This document shows, one piece after another, positions 26,787 through 37,133 of a DNA stretch of 64,000 nt. Below the pieces are notes generated by a model. That model saw only the letters and a list, made by a program, of their open reading frames with translations. It had not been told where the DNA came from and did not search any database. The stretch's first letter is position 1, and each line of letters opens with the position of its first letter. The position numbers and the translations under genes are program-made. Source of the DNA: Pirellula sp. (GTDB lineage Bacteria > Planctomycetota > Planctomycetia > Pirellulales > Pirellulaceae); the NCBI GenBank assembly GCA_021300155.1, contig JAJTID010000015.1, forward strand, positions 1 to 64,000, written 5' to 3'.

Positions 26787-29700
26787 TTACGCGCGGATCA
26801 TTTCCATCAAATCCTGTGTCGACAGCTTTGCAGCAGCGCTAGTTCCTTCAAGGATTCCCTCGACAAGATCCCGTTTGGTTTCATGAAGTGCCAAGATCTC
26901 TTCTTCGATTGTACCTCGCGCCACGATACGATAGACCATCACCGGTTTGTCTTGTCCGAACCGATGCGCTCTGTCTGTCGCTTGATCTTCTACCGCAGGG
27001 TTCCACCAAGGATCCATATGGATGACATAGTCGGCAGCGGTCAAGTTCAATCCGGTTCCCCCGGCCTTTAACGAGATCAAGAAGACCGTGTCATTTCCAT
27101 TCTGGAAATCATCAACACGCTTTTGCCGTTCGATCGCGGGAGTCGAACCGTCTAAGTATTGGTAACTTATACCTCGATCATCCAAAGCTTTTCGAATCAA
27201 CGCGAGATGTTCGGTAAATTGACTGAACACCAAGGCGCGGTGCCCTTCCTCACACAGATTATCGAGTGTCTCACACAACTGATCCAGTTTCGCCGATGAG
27301 CGATCCCATTGCTTGTTCACCATTCCGGGATGGCAGGCGAACTGACGCAACCGAGTTAACAATGCCAAGATCTTGAATCGTTGGTCTTTGATATCTGGAA
27401 GGGCTGCGAGGTTGTTGATTTCGCCGATCGCCGAGCGTCTCACCAACTCATACTGGGCTCTCTCCTCTGGGCTCAAGTCCACATAAAGGACCATCTCCGT
27501 TCGCGGAGGCAATTCTTTCAAGACTTCTTCCTTGGTACGTCGTAGCACGAATGGTTGCAGTCGCTTCGCCAACGACAGTCTCGCATCATCATCGTTGTTC
27601 TTTTCGATGGGAGTCGCAAACCGTTTTCGGAAACTCTCCCACCCGCCGAAAACACCAGGCGATACGACACTAAAAAGACTCCACAATTCCCCCAAGTGGT
27701 TCTCCATCGGTGTGCCTGTCAATGCGATCGACCACTTTGCGTTGAATGACGACACGGCTTGCGATGTTTTGCTCCGCGCGTTCTTGATCGCTTGAGCTTC
27801 ATCCATGACTAGCGTTCCCCACTCCACTTTGGCCAACTCCGATCCATCGCGAAGCGCCAACGCGTAACTGCTGACGACGATATCACCTGGCTTCAGATTG
27901 CTAAGCATCTCTTGCCGGTCGGATTCGCGGTAAAGGATTGGATTGAGCTCCGGTGCAAATCGCTGCGTCTCGCGGATCCAGTTAAAACCAACCGACGTTG
28001 GCGCGATAACCAAAATAGGACCTTCGGATTGTCGATCTAAAAGAACAGCGAGTGTTTGAAGCGTCTTGCCCAACCCCATATCGTCGGCCAAGATCCCGCC
28101 GACACCCCATTCGGCGAGCCTTCGTAGCCATTGAAAGCCCTCGATTTGATAATCACGCAGCTCTGCTTGCAGCCCCTTGGGCAACTTTGGTTCCAGTGTC
28201 TCTGCCCGTGCCAAACGCGTCATGCATTGCTGCCAAGACTTCGCAGCTTTGACTTCGATGTCCTCGCTAGCCAACGATCGAACGGCCAAGGCTGCAGTCG
28301 CATCCATCAACAAATTCTTCCGATCCAAGTGGGACGCACCACGCAGCTGAAGGAGCTTTTCTCGCAAGCCTGCTTCAATTTTTGCCCATTGCCCGTCTCC
28401 CACTTTGACATAGTCCGAGAGTTCTGGGCTTACAGTACCACCGAGATTTTCTAAGATCTGCTCCAAAGGAAGAGAACTATCTGCAAAGGTACATTTCCCT
28501 GTGATCCCGAACCAATTCCGTTTGGATGTTATCTCGACTTTCAAGTTCTTCGAGGTGACGGCTCCTAGCACCTTGATCGGCTTCTGACTGTCTTTGTTCC
28601 AAAGAATCTCAATTTCGTCTTTGTACAAATCCAACTTCTCAAGCAAAACAATTCCGTGCTCGAAGCGTTCAATCGTTCCAGTGAAGTCGTTGGCTGGTAC
28701 AGCGTTAACCTTGAGACGATCGGCTATCTCCGTACAATTCTTGATCTCTCGCGTCGCATTGCGAATCCACTGCACAGGCTTGCCTTCGACCATACCAGCA
28801 GTCACGCTAGGCTGCGATCCAGGCAGAGTAATCAACCCGCTCTCCGTTTTGATACGCAAACCATAGTCGAGCCGACCGTCTGGTCGAGCGCGCATCATCA
28901 TAACAACTTTGCCTGGATCATCGCGAAACGTGCCCATCAAGTCGGACGGCAAAACCATCGGAATCTTTTTACTTAGCTCTACCGCCTTAGCGAAGAAATC
29001 TTTGCTATGTTTTCGATCCACCTTGGGCAACCGAAGTATTTGCAACGCCAGATCTCCATTGCCAGTCGGCAAGGGGACAACCAGGATCCGTTTCCGGTCG
29101 TTATCCATATGCATCAGCAACCTATCGGTGCCCACAAGCCTACCAGGTGGAATCGGTTGGCCATTGGGGAGCACACAAAAGCCAAATCCCTGAGGCGAAT
29201 CGGTAAGACCCAACGCAAAACTGGCTTTTTCGACAGTGATCGGTTCCCCGTCGAAACATACATTTTCAGCACCGATCAAGCAGGGAAGCGCATCGAAGAT
29301 AGCGACCGCAAACTCGTGATTCCGATACTCTTGTTTGCCTAAGCCAATAACCTTGCGGTCAGCTTCGTTGAACAAATGGCTAGGCTTCGTCAGCAGTTCG
29401 TGGTATTTGAGCTTCTTTCCTTTTGTAAATCCCGCCCCTGATTTCTTTTTGGATTGAACGAAAGGATTGATCGTATAGTTCTGGTTGTTCCATTGAACAT
29501 TCCAGATGATTCGCTCTTCTTGAACATTCAACGATTCCAATTTAGGAAGCTCAGCGTCCACATAGGTCGACGTCTCGACAGTGCGGATCAACTGATCAAA
29601 AAGCTTGAGTGAAATAAGGCTTCGATCAACATGGAATTTGTCATGATTAGGGACCCCTTGATCAAACTTCTCGTCCCGAAGCCGTCGCCCAAAAGGCGAA

Positions 29701-30146
29701 TAACTTGATTGAAAATGATCGAGCAAACAGTCGAGCGAGTACTCCACGTGGATACAAGCAGCAACTCCATTAGATTTTTCGCACGAGCATCCATACTGCG
29801 GCTTGTCCTTCAAAGGATGCAACCGCACAAAGGTGACGTACTTTTCGCCATTCGCATAGACTTCGAAGTGAATCTCACCCGTGTCGTAAACATGAGTGAT
29901 TCGGGGGGCCGAGTGGTAGGGCGCCGCATCGAGCCCCCCAGGAAAATCACTTTCCTGAAGATCGAATGCGAGATCTGACCATTCTTGGAAATAGTCCACT
30001 TTCTTCTTACCAGTAGACAGCGCATTGAACGCCTTGATAAGGGACGGCGGAAGCACTGCACCCGATTCACTCACACCCATCGCTGCATGTATCTGCGATT
30101 GCAGTGACTTCAAAAACTGATTCTTCGATGGTTGCTTACCAGCCAT
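26787..30146 (-). CDS. SWIM zinc-finger / SNF2-family helicase
   Basis: About 1,119 residues from an ATG at 30146; an upstream ATG at 30221 gives 1,144. The N-terminal part carries a SWIM-type zinc motif (YGCSCEKSNGVAACIHVEY). A long middle domain follows, then the SNF2 ATPase: IEGFQWLRRLAEWGVGGILA, Walker A DDMGLGKTLQTLAVLL, DEAQ box MDEAQAIKN, ALTGTPMENHLGELWSLFS, and helicase motifs V-VI (LISLKAGGTGLNLTAADYVI, DRAHRFGQ). Such proteins are ATP-driven DNA translocases of uncertain role in bacteria. Confidence 0.88.
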   Translation of the reverse strand: MAGKQPSKNQFLKSLQSQIHAAMGVSESGAVLPPSLIKAFNALSTGKKKVDYFQEWSDLAFDLQESDFPGGLDAAPYHSAPRITHVYDTGEIHFEVYANGEKYVTFVRLHPLKDKPQYGCSCEKSNGVAACIHVEYSLDCLLDHFQSSYSPFGRRLRDEKFDQGVPNHDKFHVDRSLISLKLFDQLIRTVETSTYVDAELPKLESLNVQEERIIWNVQWNNQNYTINPFVQSKKKSGAGFTKGKKLKYHELLTKPSHLFNEADRKVIGLGKQEYRNHEFAVAIFDALPCLIGAENVCFDGEPITVEKASFALGLTDSPQGFGFCVLPNGQPIPPGRLVGTDRLLMHMDNDRKRILVVPLPTGNGDLALQILRLPKVDRKHSKDFFAKAVELSKKIPMVLPSDLMGTFRDDPGKVVMMMRARPDGRLDYGLRIKTESGLITLPGSQPSVTAGMVEGKPVQWIRNATREIKNCTEIADRLKVNAVPANDFTGTIERFEHGIVLLEKLDLYKDEIEILWNKDSQKPIKVLGAVTSKNLKVEITSKRNWFGITGKCTFADSSLPLEQILENLGGTVSPELSDYVKVGDGQWAKIEAGLREKLLQLRGASHLDRKNLLMDATAALAVRSLASEDIEVKAAKSWQQCMTRLARAETLEPKLPKGLQAELRDYQIEGFQWLRRLAEWGVGGILADDMGLGKTLQTLAVLLDRQSEGPILVIAPTSVGFNWIRETQRFAPELNPILYRESDRQEMLSNLKPGDIVVSSYALALRDGSELAKVEWGTLVMDEAQAIKNARSKTSQAVSSFNAKWSIALTGTPMENHLGELWSLFSVVSPGVFGGWESFRKRFATPIEKNNDDDARLSLAKRLQPFVLRRTKEEVLKELPPRTEMVLYVDLSPEERAQYELVRRSAIGEINNLAALPDIKDQRFKILALLTRLRQFACHPGMVNKQWDRSSAKLDQLCETLDNLCEEGHRALVFSQFTEHLALIRKALDDRGISYQYLDGSTPAIERQKRVDDFQNGNDTVFLISLKAGGTGLNLTAADYVIHMDPWWNPAVEDQATDRAHRFGQDKPVMVYRIVARGTIEEEILALHETKRDLVEGILEGTSAAAKLSTQDLMEMIRA

Positions 30147-30270
30147 TCGCCATTCCCTTGTTTGGAGATTCCATTTGGTCCCAGAGTCATTTGGGTGCAT
30201 CCATTGTAATGAAATCTCCATTCACAGGAGACGGTTTGCCACCGGCTTTTTCAAGAATTCGGAAGCAAAC

Positions 30271-31254
30271 TCAACTGGAGTAGCCACGAGGATGGCTCTG
30301 ATGCCACTTCCAGGCAGTCTCCACAATGCTTTCTATGGATACGTACTTTGGCCTCCAGTTTAGCTCTCGCTGGGCTTTCGAACTGTCTGCGATCAAACAC
30401 GCGGGATCCCCTGCTCGCCGAGGCCCGATGACCGCAGGGATGGGATGACCAGTGATCTTTCGACAAGCTTCGATGACCTGCTGAACACTATGGCCGACGC
30501 CAGTCCCTAGATTCATCTGTAGCACGGAGTTTGGTTGCAACTTTTGCAGCGCTGCGAGGTGGGCCGTCGCCAAATCTTCCACGTGTATATAGTCTCGAAT
30601 GCATGTGCCATCTTCGGTTGGGTAGTCTGTCCCAAAGATCGAAATGTGGGGTCGTTGACCCAACGCCACTTGTAAGACGATCGGAATGAGATGGGACTCT
30701 GGGTCGTGGTCTTCTCCGATCGAAGCGTCCGATGCTGCCCCCGATGCATTGAAGTAGCGAAGCGCAGCCACCCCAAACCCATACGCATGTGCGTAATCTG
30801 CCAACGCTCGCTCCACCACGAGCTTCGTAAACCCATATGGATTGATGGGATTCTGCGGAGTATCTTCCGAGATTGGCATCGTCTCGGGTTGCCCATAAGT
30901 GGCCGTGGTACTGGAAAATACAAATCGCCAAACTCCTACCGCTCGCATCGCTTCCAGCAATTCAAACGTTGCAATCACATTGTTCTGATAGTACATCGCA
31001 GGATGCTGCACCGATTCTCCAACCAATGCATAAGCCGCAAAATGCATCACCGCTTCAATCTCTTTATCTCGCATCACCTGCATCAGCAGTGCGCGGTCCG
31101 TGAGATTACCCTCGATCAAGCGGCCTGCAGGTACACTTTCCCGATGCCCGAGTGAAAGATTGTCATACACCCAAACCTCATGGCCTTGGGCGAGAAGCAG
31201 TCGAACAGTATGCGATCCGACATACCCCGCACCGCCAACAACCAGTACCTTCAT
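30271..31254 (-). CDS. galE: UDP-glucose 4-epimerase
   Basis: 327 residues from the ATG at 31254; a further 26 codons upstream look non-coding. Extended short-chain dehydrogenase: NAD-binding GGAGYVGSH at the N-terminus, FSSTTATYG with the catalytic Ser/Thr, NPYGFTKLVVE with the Tyr-x3-Lys pair, and the substrate region FNASGAASDASIGEDHDPES. It interconverts UDP-glucose and UDP-galactose in the cytosol, feeding exopolysaccharide or lipopolysaccharide synthesis. It heads a run of minus-strand genes and is divergent from the recombinase gene 103 bp away. Confidence 0.92.
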   Translation of the reverse strand: MKVLVVGGAGYVGSHTVRLLLAQGHEVWVYDNLSLGHRESVPAGRLIEGNLTDRALLMQVMRDKEIEAVMHFAAYALVGESVQHPAMYYQNNVIATFELLEAMRAVGVWRFVFSSTTATYGQPETMPISEDTPQNPINPYGFTKLVVERALADYAHAYGFGVAALRYFNASGAASDASIGEDHDPESHLIPIVLQVALGQRPHISIFGTDYPTEDGTCIRDYIHVEDLATAHLAALQKLQPNSVLQMNLGTGVGHSVQQVIEACRKITGHPIPAVIGPRRAGDPACLIADSSKAQRELNWRPKYVSIESIVETAWKWHQSHPRGYSS

Positions 31255-31356
31255 CCTAAACTCCAAACTACTTGCCAAGTTGCGTCTCGACGTGGACGTG
31301 AAACAATTGCACAATCGTAGAAAGTTCCTCACGAATCCGCGAGAGGGTTAATTCCG

Positions 31357-32310
31357 ATGGGCGTCAGCAAACTCAAGAAATTCAAGCAAACCGCCCCGGA
31401 AGTCTCGCAACCCTCCGAGACCATGGCAGGCTGGATCGAACGCTATACGGTCTATTTGCGAAGCGAATGCCACTTGGCAGACAATACAGTGAACGCGTAT
31501 CGACGCGATTTGGAGCACATGAAAGAGTGGCTAGACGGTCGCTCCCCAACGAAAATCAGGATAGATGACCTCACGGACTTTGCTGGCTATCTCAAAGGAA
31601 TCGGATTGGCTCCGACCTCCGTTTCACGCCATATCGTCGCCATTCGAATGTTCTACAAATTTTTGCAACTCGAATCGGCGATCGACCACAATCCCGCTGA
31701 ATTGCTGCTGACACCGAAAGTGTGGCACCGTGTTCCCAAAGTCTTGACCGTTGGCCAAGTCGACCGATTCATGGCGGCTCCGATCAAATCGGATCCCCAC
31801 TGGATCCGCGACCGAGCCATTTTGGAATTGATGTACGCCACCGGTTGCCGAGTTTCAGAAATCAGCAACCTTCTCATGGCGAACGTTCAATTGGACGAAG
31901 GATACTGTCTCGCCGAAGGCAAAGGGAGCAAACAACGTATGGTCCCCTTGGGGGATCGCGCGATCGAAGCGATCCGCACCTACCTGACCGAGTATCGCCC
32001 ACGACTTCTCGGCAACAAAGAACCAAGTGCCTTCCCTTGGTTGATCCTATCTCGATCTGGTCATCGACTTCGCCGTGAAGCGATTTGGGAATTGATCAAG
32101 CGATGTGCCTTGCGAGCAAACGTCGATCCCGAGATTAGCCCCCACACATTGCGTCACTCTTTTGCAACCCACCTGCTAGCGGGCGGAGCCGATCTGCGAT
32201 TGATCCAGGAGATGTTAGGGCATGCCAATATTCAAACAACGCAAATCTACACGCAAGTCGAAAATGGCAAGCTCAAGAAGATCCACAAACAGTTCCATCC
32301 TCGAAGCTAA
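31357..32310 (+). CDS. xerD: XerD-type tyrosine recombinase
   Basis: 317 residues. The N-terminal SAM-like core-binding domain contains YTVYLRSECHLADNTVNAYR. The catalytic domain has all residues: Arg in YATGCRVSEIS, Lys in the GKGSKQRMVPLG hairpin, HTLRHSFATHLLAGG with His and Arg, and LGHANIQTTQIYTQV with the His and the nucleophilic Tyr. Xer recombinases resolve chromosome dimers at dif. No mobile-element context is visible, so a housekeeping XerD role is likelier than an integrase; XerC cannot be excluded. Confidence 0.88.
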   Translation: MGVSKLKKFKQTAPEVSQPSETMAGWIERYTVYLRSECHLADNTVNAYRRDLEHMKEWLDGRSPTKIRIDDLTDFAGYLKGIGLAPTSVSRHIVAIRMFYKFLQLESAIDHNPAELLLTPKVWHRVPKVLTVGQVDRFMAAPIKSDPHWIRDRAILELMYATGCRVSEISNLLMANVQLDEGYCLAEGKGSKQRMVPLGDRAIEAIRTYLTEYRPRLLGNKEPSAFPWLILSRSGHRLRREAIWELIKRCALRANVDPEISPHTLRHSFATHLLAGGADLRLIQEMLGHANIQTTQIYTQVENGKLKKIHKQFHPRS

Positions 32311-32686
32311 CATCTTGCCGGTTGCATCACTTCGCTTCTCGAACAAGGGGATCCGCGAAGTGGATTTTGTATTTGAAAATTTTCATTACTCATTCGCGAC
32401 TCATGATCCTTGCTCTCTTCATGATCCTTGCTCTCTTCATGATCCTTGCTCTGCGTCAAGATAATTGACTGTTTTTTTGACGTGACAACGTGATTGCAGT
32501 CGATCAGCAAGGACCGCGAGAGGCAGTGCGTTGCGGCGCGAGAGGGAGTGTATTGCATAATGGAGATTGTAGAATTCAAAATAAAGGTTGATCGCTTCTA
32601 TCCTGGTGATGTTGCAGATCGCAAACCGATTGCACCCCATGTATAATGAAATCTCCGTATCATCCGCTTTCTTGAGTGAACCTCCC
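32311..32686. other. Intergenic region with short tandem repeats
   Basis: The stretch holds the 18-bp tandem repeat at 32402-32452 and otherwise no recognised gene. An open frame before the PQQ-propeller gene (from 32588) lacks coding character ahead of the signal peptide. Confidence 0.5.
32402..32452. repeat. 18-bp tandem repeat, 2.8 copies
   Basis: The unit catgatccttgctctctt is repeated at 32402-32419 and 32420-32437, with 15 bases of a third copy at 32438-32452. It lies in intergenic DNA and has no unique spacers, so it is not a CRISPR array. Confidence 0.95.
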
Positions 32687-34027
32687 ATGCAATTGACTCG
32701 CCTTTTCTTTCTATCGCTTCTTGTTCCAAATATTGCTTGTCTCGCTCCAATCCATGCGCAGTATGGAACCAAATCCGCTGGCGACTGGGCTGTCGAATGG
32801 GCTTGGGAGAAGAACGAGGTCGCTTCGGCGGGCAATGCTTTTTGGCCACAATATCGTGGGCCAAAAGGAGATGGTCACGCCGACTTGTCGGCCAAGCCTC
32901 CGGTGCAATGGGCCGAAGACAAGAACGTCGCTTGGAAACACATTCTCGACGGAAAGGCTTGGTCGTCACCCGTGGTTTGGGGGAATCGTGTCTGGATAAC
33001 GAATGCAACTAAAGATGGGCTTAGTATGTCCGTTCATTGCTTGGAACGTTCCACTGGCAAAGTACTCTGGGAACGCGTCGTTTTTACCAATGCCGTCACG
33101 CAAAAAGATTACCACGAGTTCAATTCCTACGCTTCGCCAACTCCATTGCTCGATGACAAACATCTATTCGTAACCTTCGGTGCGTATGGTACGGCATGCT
33201 TGAATCGAGACACCGGCGCAACATTGTGGGAGCGCCGCGACCTCGAGTGCAATCACTATCGCGGAGCTGGATCGTCCCCCATCTTTTTCCGAAACACGCT
33301 CATCTTTCACATGGATGGCTTTGATCAACAATACTTGATCGCGTTGGATCGAGCCACGGGCAAGACCGTTTGGAAGAGCAATCGCAATATTGACTATGGA
33401 ACCGATAACGGTGACTATAAAAAAGGGTATGGAACACCGCATGTGATTCAGGTTGAAACGAGCACTGGGCCCGAACTTCAACTCATTAGCCCCGCCGCCA
33501 AAGCGGTGATTGCCTACAATCCAGAAACAGGTTCAGAGCTTTGGAAAGTTCGCTACGAGGAACACTCGGCATCCTTGCGCCCCCTCTTTGACGGCAAAAC
33601 CGTTTTCACAAGTACAGGCTTTAGCAAAGGCAAGCTGTTAGCAATTCGTCCGGAAGGTAGAGGAGACGTCACCGAGAGCCATCGACAATGGGAAGCATCC
33701 AAATCGATTGGTGCCAAACCATCGCCACTTCTCGTCGCGGACAATGTGTACACGCTGGAAGATAAAGGAGTGTTGTCGGCAATCAACAAGACCAACGGAG
33801 AGCTGGTCTGGCAAAAGAGACTCGGTGGTGACTTTAGTAGTTCCCCAATCTTTGCGAACGGGAACCTGTATTGTCTCGATGAAAAAGGGAAGTCGCATGT
33901 AGTATCACCATCGGGTGATGTATTGGCAGTGAATACCCTTTCTGCCGGTTGTCTCGCATCGCCTGTCGCCGTCGAAGGTGACTTGATCATTCGAACACGG
34001 GAAGCACTATACTGCATTCGAGAATAG
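32687..34027 (+). CDS. Exported PQQ-type beta-propeller protein
   Basis: 446 residues from the ATG at 32687, which begins an apparent signal peptide (MQLTRLFFLSLLVPNIACLA). The body is a BamB/PQQ-dehydrogenase-like propeller with repeats such as FWPQYRGPKGDGHADLSAKP, VHCLERSTGKVLWERV, ALDRATGKTVWKSN, INKTNGELVWQKRL and NLYCLDEKGKSHVVSPSG. Planctomycetes carry many such proteins; most lack PQQ and have no known role. An intact copy here helps recognise the decayed relative at 5690-6600. Confidence 0.85.
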   Translation: MQLTRLFFLSLLVPNIACLAPIHAQYGTKSAGDWAVEWAWEKNEVASAGNAFWPQYRGPKGDGHADLSAKPPVQWAEDKNVAWKHILDGKAWSSPVVWGNRVWITNATKDGLSMSVHCLERSTGKVLWERVVFTNAVTQKDYHEFNSYASPTPLLDDKHLFVTFGAYGTACLNRDTGATLWERRDLECNHYRGAGSSPIFFRNTLIFHMDGFDQQYLIALDRATGKTVWKSNRNIDYGTDNGDYKKGYGTPHVIQVETSTGPELQLISPAAKAVIAYNPETGSELWKVRYEEHSASLRPLFDGKTVFTSTGFSKGKLLAIRPEGRGDVTESHRQWEASKSIGAKPSPLLVADNVYTLEDKGVLSAINKTNGELVWQKRLGGDFSSSPIFANGNLYCLDEKGKSHVVSPSGDVLAVNTLSAGCLASPVAVEGDLIIRTREALYCIRE

Positions 34028-34102
34028 AGCAATCGAGCAAGAAGGTCGAATCGCATCGAGGCTGTGATGTAAAGCTGCCCAATAACTCAAAAGGATTTGA
34101 AA

Positions 34103-34462
34103 ATGGCAATGGTATGGACGGTTTTGTTACTGGTTCTTTCCAATTTCTTTATGTTGATGGCTTGGTACGGTCATCTCAAAGATATGGCAGACAAACCTTG
34201 GTTCTTAGCGGTTCTCGTCAGTTGGGGAATCGCATTTGTCGAATACTTGATCCAAGTGCCAGCCAACCGAATCGGGTACGGCCAGCTATCGCTTGGACAA
34301 TTGAAGATCCTGCAAGAAGTCATCACCCTGTGTGTGTTCGTACCCTTCGTCTATTTCTATATGAAACAGGGGCTCAAGTGGGACTACCTCTGGGCAGCCC
34401 TTTGCATGTGCGGAGCCGTCTACTTCGTTTTTCGTACAGGCATCAACCCGAAAGTAGAATGA
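34103..34462 (+). CDS. DUF486 (DMT-superfamily-like) small membrane protein
   Basis: 119 residues from the ATG at 34103, preceded by AAGGA at 34090-34094. Four hydrophobic helices occur in the order of DUF486 proteins, with the family motifs FFMLMAWYGHLKD, WGIAFVEYLIQVPANRIGY, GQLKILQEVITLCVF and KWDYLWAALCMCGAVYFVF. The family is predicted to belong to the drug/metabolite transporter superfamily, but its substrate is unknown. Confidence 0.88.
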   Translation: MAMVWTVLLLVLSNFFMLMAWYGHLKDMADKPWFLAVLVSWGIAFVEYLIQVPANRIGYGQLSLGQLKILQEVITLCVFVPFVYFYMKQGLKWDYLWAALCMCGAVYFVFRTGINPKVE

Positions 34463-34475
34463 GCGTCGATGCTTA

Positions 34476-37133
34476 TCACGGGCGTTTCAGGGCACGAGAG
34501 GCAATTTCCTTGAGGACAGCCTCTGGGCCACAAACGATGTAATCATCGATCAATCGAACATGGACTAGAGGATTTACCTCGTTTGCACTGAATTTTTCTA
34601 TCGCGAATCGAGTAGCATCACGATCCGCAACTTCAAATGCCCACATTTCGGTGGTTGCATCGAATACGATGCGGGTGCCTAGTTGATTGATGATCTCTTT
34701 CTCGAAATCAATTTTTGGTCCATGAGGATCCATTTTTATTCCCTCAAGGATTTGCTGTGCAGTCCCTTCTCCTTCGATCGCGTCTGTAAATGCAATTACG
34801 TCAGCTAGCAGATTCGATTTGAAAATCTCTATCGTGTAGACATCTAACGCTTTTTGGCTAAGCCATTCCTTATCGACTGGCAATCCAGATCGAATGAATC
34901 GGATGCTCTTCATCGGCTGTATAGCTCGAAGAGCAAGACCAAAGCGAAAGGGTTCGCGAGTACACCACTCCGAGGTTCGTACAATCGCCTTCGCAAAATC
35001 TTCCACATCATTGATTTTATTGAACCGTGCCTTGCCACTCTGAAAGACCCGGACAATATCTGCGATCATCGCTTTCATTCGATCTTCCTCCGTCAGCGCT
35101 AATCGCGTGTTTTCTTGGACAGAAGAGTGAATAGCCTTTCGATTTTGGCTATGTGACTTTTCGAGATAGCTTCGCATAGACTTCCATTGGATCTGCGAGA
35201 AAGCGCCCGTAATAACAACTTCGTCTTTGATCTCAGATTGAAGGCGTGGAGCTTGTACTAACGTGTTGTCAGCGATGATGCCCAATTGAAGGCCAACACA
35301 AGATTTCGAAAGAGAATTCATTCTGTTAGCTAAAGATTCGTCAAACTTAAGTTTCAAAGATAAGCGCGCAGGATTGGTATCGCTGGACAAGATACTTCCT
35401 TCGATGTCTTTCCAGCCCACCGTGTACTGTGGTTCGGTAGAAACCAGAACATACCGATACCCCTTGGGCCAGGCACTGATCGGAAAATCTCCAACTTCAC
35501 CATCGGCAACTCGGACAAATTGAGCCGCTTGATTTCCGACCGTAACACTAGGATCGTTCGGATTCGCATTCACGTTGGCATGCAAATGATAGATTAAGGA
35601 ATCAAGCTCCTTATCGCTTATCGTAGGCCCTTGGCTGGCACCATCACGGTTTACCAAGAGGGCAAATCGCAGCGGGGAAGTGGAGGAGCTCGTCGGGTAT
35701 TGGGGAGTGTCTACTGTTGTGGACGAGGTCGTATTGTCTTTTGCAGTTGGATTCGATTCGGTGATCTCGACTTTGCTTCCTTCGGAAAGTGCAATCTGCG
35801 TTTTGGTCCCGTCCGGGTTTGTGATGGTGATCCAAATCCCTAAGCATAGACCGATCGCTCCACCGAATCCCCACCCAGCAATTGCTTTGTACATAGAAAC
35901 GGGACGTTTCCAAAACGAACTCGTTTTCGGTAAGTGATTCGCACTGCACGGAGTGACCTGAGAGGTTTTCTCCTGGTTGGAAATAGCAGATAACGCGAGC
36001 GTTTCAAGCGTCGCGTTGCTTGCATACTTTGCCAGTTGTTCGGCAATGGTTTCCGGATGTTGCTGTCGCCCTTCAGGACGTTTTCGAAGCATTGTTTCCA
36101 GAATGCGTTCTAGTCCTATGGGAACGTCCGGTCGCAGACTGCGAACCGAGGGAACTTCACCGGACACGTGCGCGGTCAGTTTCGCGAAGACAGTAGATCG
36201 CTCTTCGAATGGCGCTCGCCCCGTAAGCAGTTTGTACAGTGTCGCTCCTAGCGAATAGATGTCAGATCGCACGTCGACCGTTCGAGGATCTGTCACTTGT
36301 TCGGGGGAGATGTAATCGGCGGTTCCCATCGTCTGGCCGGTACCTGTGATCTCTTGAACAGATTCAGCCCAGTCCAATCGAGCTAACCCTAAGTCGAGTA
36401 GTTTCACTTCCCCTGTTCGACTCAACATAATGTTGGATGGCTTGATATCTCGGTGAACGATACCAAGGTTGCATGTATATTGAAGTGCGTTCGCTACTTG
36501 CCGTGTGATTTCGCAAGCGTTCTCAATGGAAAGAGGCCCGGTCCGGCGCACGAGATCGGATAAGTCATGGCCTTCGATATACTCCGTGACAAGGACTGCA
36601 GTCCCATCGATATCGCGAGCATCGTGCGCGGTGACAATGTTGGGATGGCTCAATCCCCCTAGGGCTCGCATTTCGGATTCGAAGCGGCGTTTTGCCCGTG
36701 GATCGTACAATCGATGATTTGCTAAAATCTTGATCGCAACCAGCCGTTGTAGTTTCTCGTGCTTTGCGAGATAGACATTTCCCATCCCCCCGCGTCCAAT
36801 CGATTTGACGATTTCATACTCGCCAATCCTCGATGGCAAACTCTCAGGTTCGCTATTCCACTGGTTGGTCGTTTCCCCTGAAAACGCTAGGGTTCCCAAT
36901 GCACGAAAAATACCTAATTCACATGCAGGCTCATCACTCACTGAATCATGCGCGTCGGTTTGTCTGAGATTATGGATGAGTGAGTCGTCGGCATCGTTGA
37001 ATGTCTCGACCTCGCATTGGCAAGAGGTACACTCACTCAAATGTCGAACTAATTCATCGCTTTGATCGTCCGGTAAGTTACCAGCATAAAAGGTCTTCAA
37101 TCTCGACCGATCAGGACATTGTGTGGCTAACAT
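34476..37133 (-). CDS. Membrane Ser/Thr protein kinase with anti-sigma-like zinc motif and SecD-like sensor
   Basis: About 885 residues from the ATG at 37133. N-terminus: RHLSECTSCQCE (H31, C35, C38), resembling the H-x3-C-x2-C of zinc anti-sigma factors. Kinase domain about residues 106-370: GRGGMGNVYLAK, catalytic K135 in VAIKIL, HRDIKPSN at 227-234, DLG at 247 in place of DFG, SDIYSLGATLYKLLTG. One membrane helix (about 417-437). The exported half includes a region (487-654) resembling the SecDF P1 head: LSLKLKFDESLANRMNSL, GIIADNTLVQAPRLQSEIKD, VVITGAFSQIQW. It is divergent from an ECF sigma gene, suggesting a linked signalling module. Confidence 0.85.
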   Translation of the reverse strand: MLATQCPDRSRLKTFYAGNLPDDQSDELVRHLSECTSCQCEVETFNDADDSLIHNLRQTDAHDSVSDEPACELGIFRALGTLAFSGETTNQWNSEPESLPSRIGEYEIVKSIGRGGMGNVYLAKHEKLQRLVAIKILANHRLYDPRAKRRFESEMRALGGLSHPNIVTAHDARDIDGTAVLVTEYIEGHDLSDLVRRTGPLSIENACEITRQVANALQYTCNLGIVHRDIKPSNIMLSRTGEVKLLDLGLARLDWAESVQEITGTGQTMGTADYISPEQVTDPRTVDVRSDIYSLGATLYKLLTGRAPFEERSTVFAKLTAHVSGEVPSVRSLRPDVPIGLERILETMLRKRPEGRQQHPETIAEQLAKYASNATLETLALSAISNQEKTSQVTPCSANHLPKTSSFWKRPVSMYKAIAGWGFGGAIGLCLGIWITITNPDGTKTQIALSEGSKVEITESNPTAKDNTTSSTTVDTPQYPTSSSTSPLRFALLVNRDGASQGPTISDKELDSLIYHLHANVNANPNDPSVTVGNQAAQFVRVADGEVGDFPISAWPKGYRYVLVSTEPQYTVGWKDIEGSILSSDTNPARLSLKLKFDESLANRMNSLSKSCVGLQLGIIADNTLVQAPRLQSEIKDEVVITGAFSQIQWKSMRSYLEKSHSQNRKAIHSSVQENTRLALTEEDRMKAMIADIVRVFQSGKARFNKINDVEDFAKAIVRTSEWCTREPFRFGLALRAIQPMKSIRFIRSGLPVDKEWLSQKALDVYTIEIFKSNLLADVIAFTDAIEGEGTAQQILEGIKMDPHGPKIDFEKEIINQLGTRIVFDATTEMWAFEVADRDATRFAIEKFSANEVNPLVHVRLIDDYIVCGPEAVLKEIASRALKRP

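Noticed and set aside
31255..31332. 26-residue N-terminal extension of GalE
   Set aside because: The Rossmann-fold start MKVLVVGGAGYVGSH at 31254 is the usual N-terminus.
32402..32452. Possible small CRISPR or coding repeat
   Set aside because: The 18-bp units are directly adjacent with no unique spacers and no cas genes nearby. The minus-strand frame (repeated ESKDHE) has no coding support.
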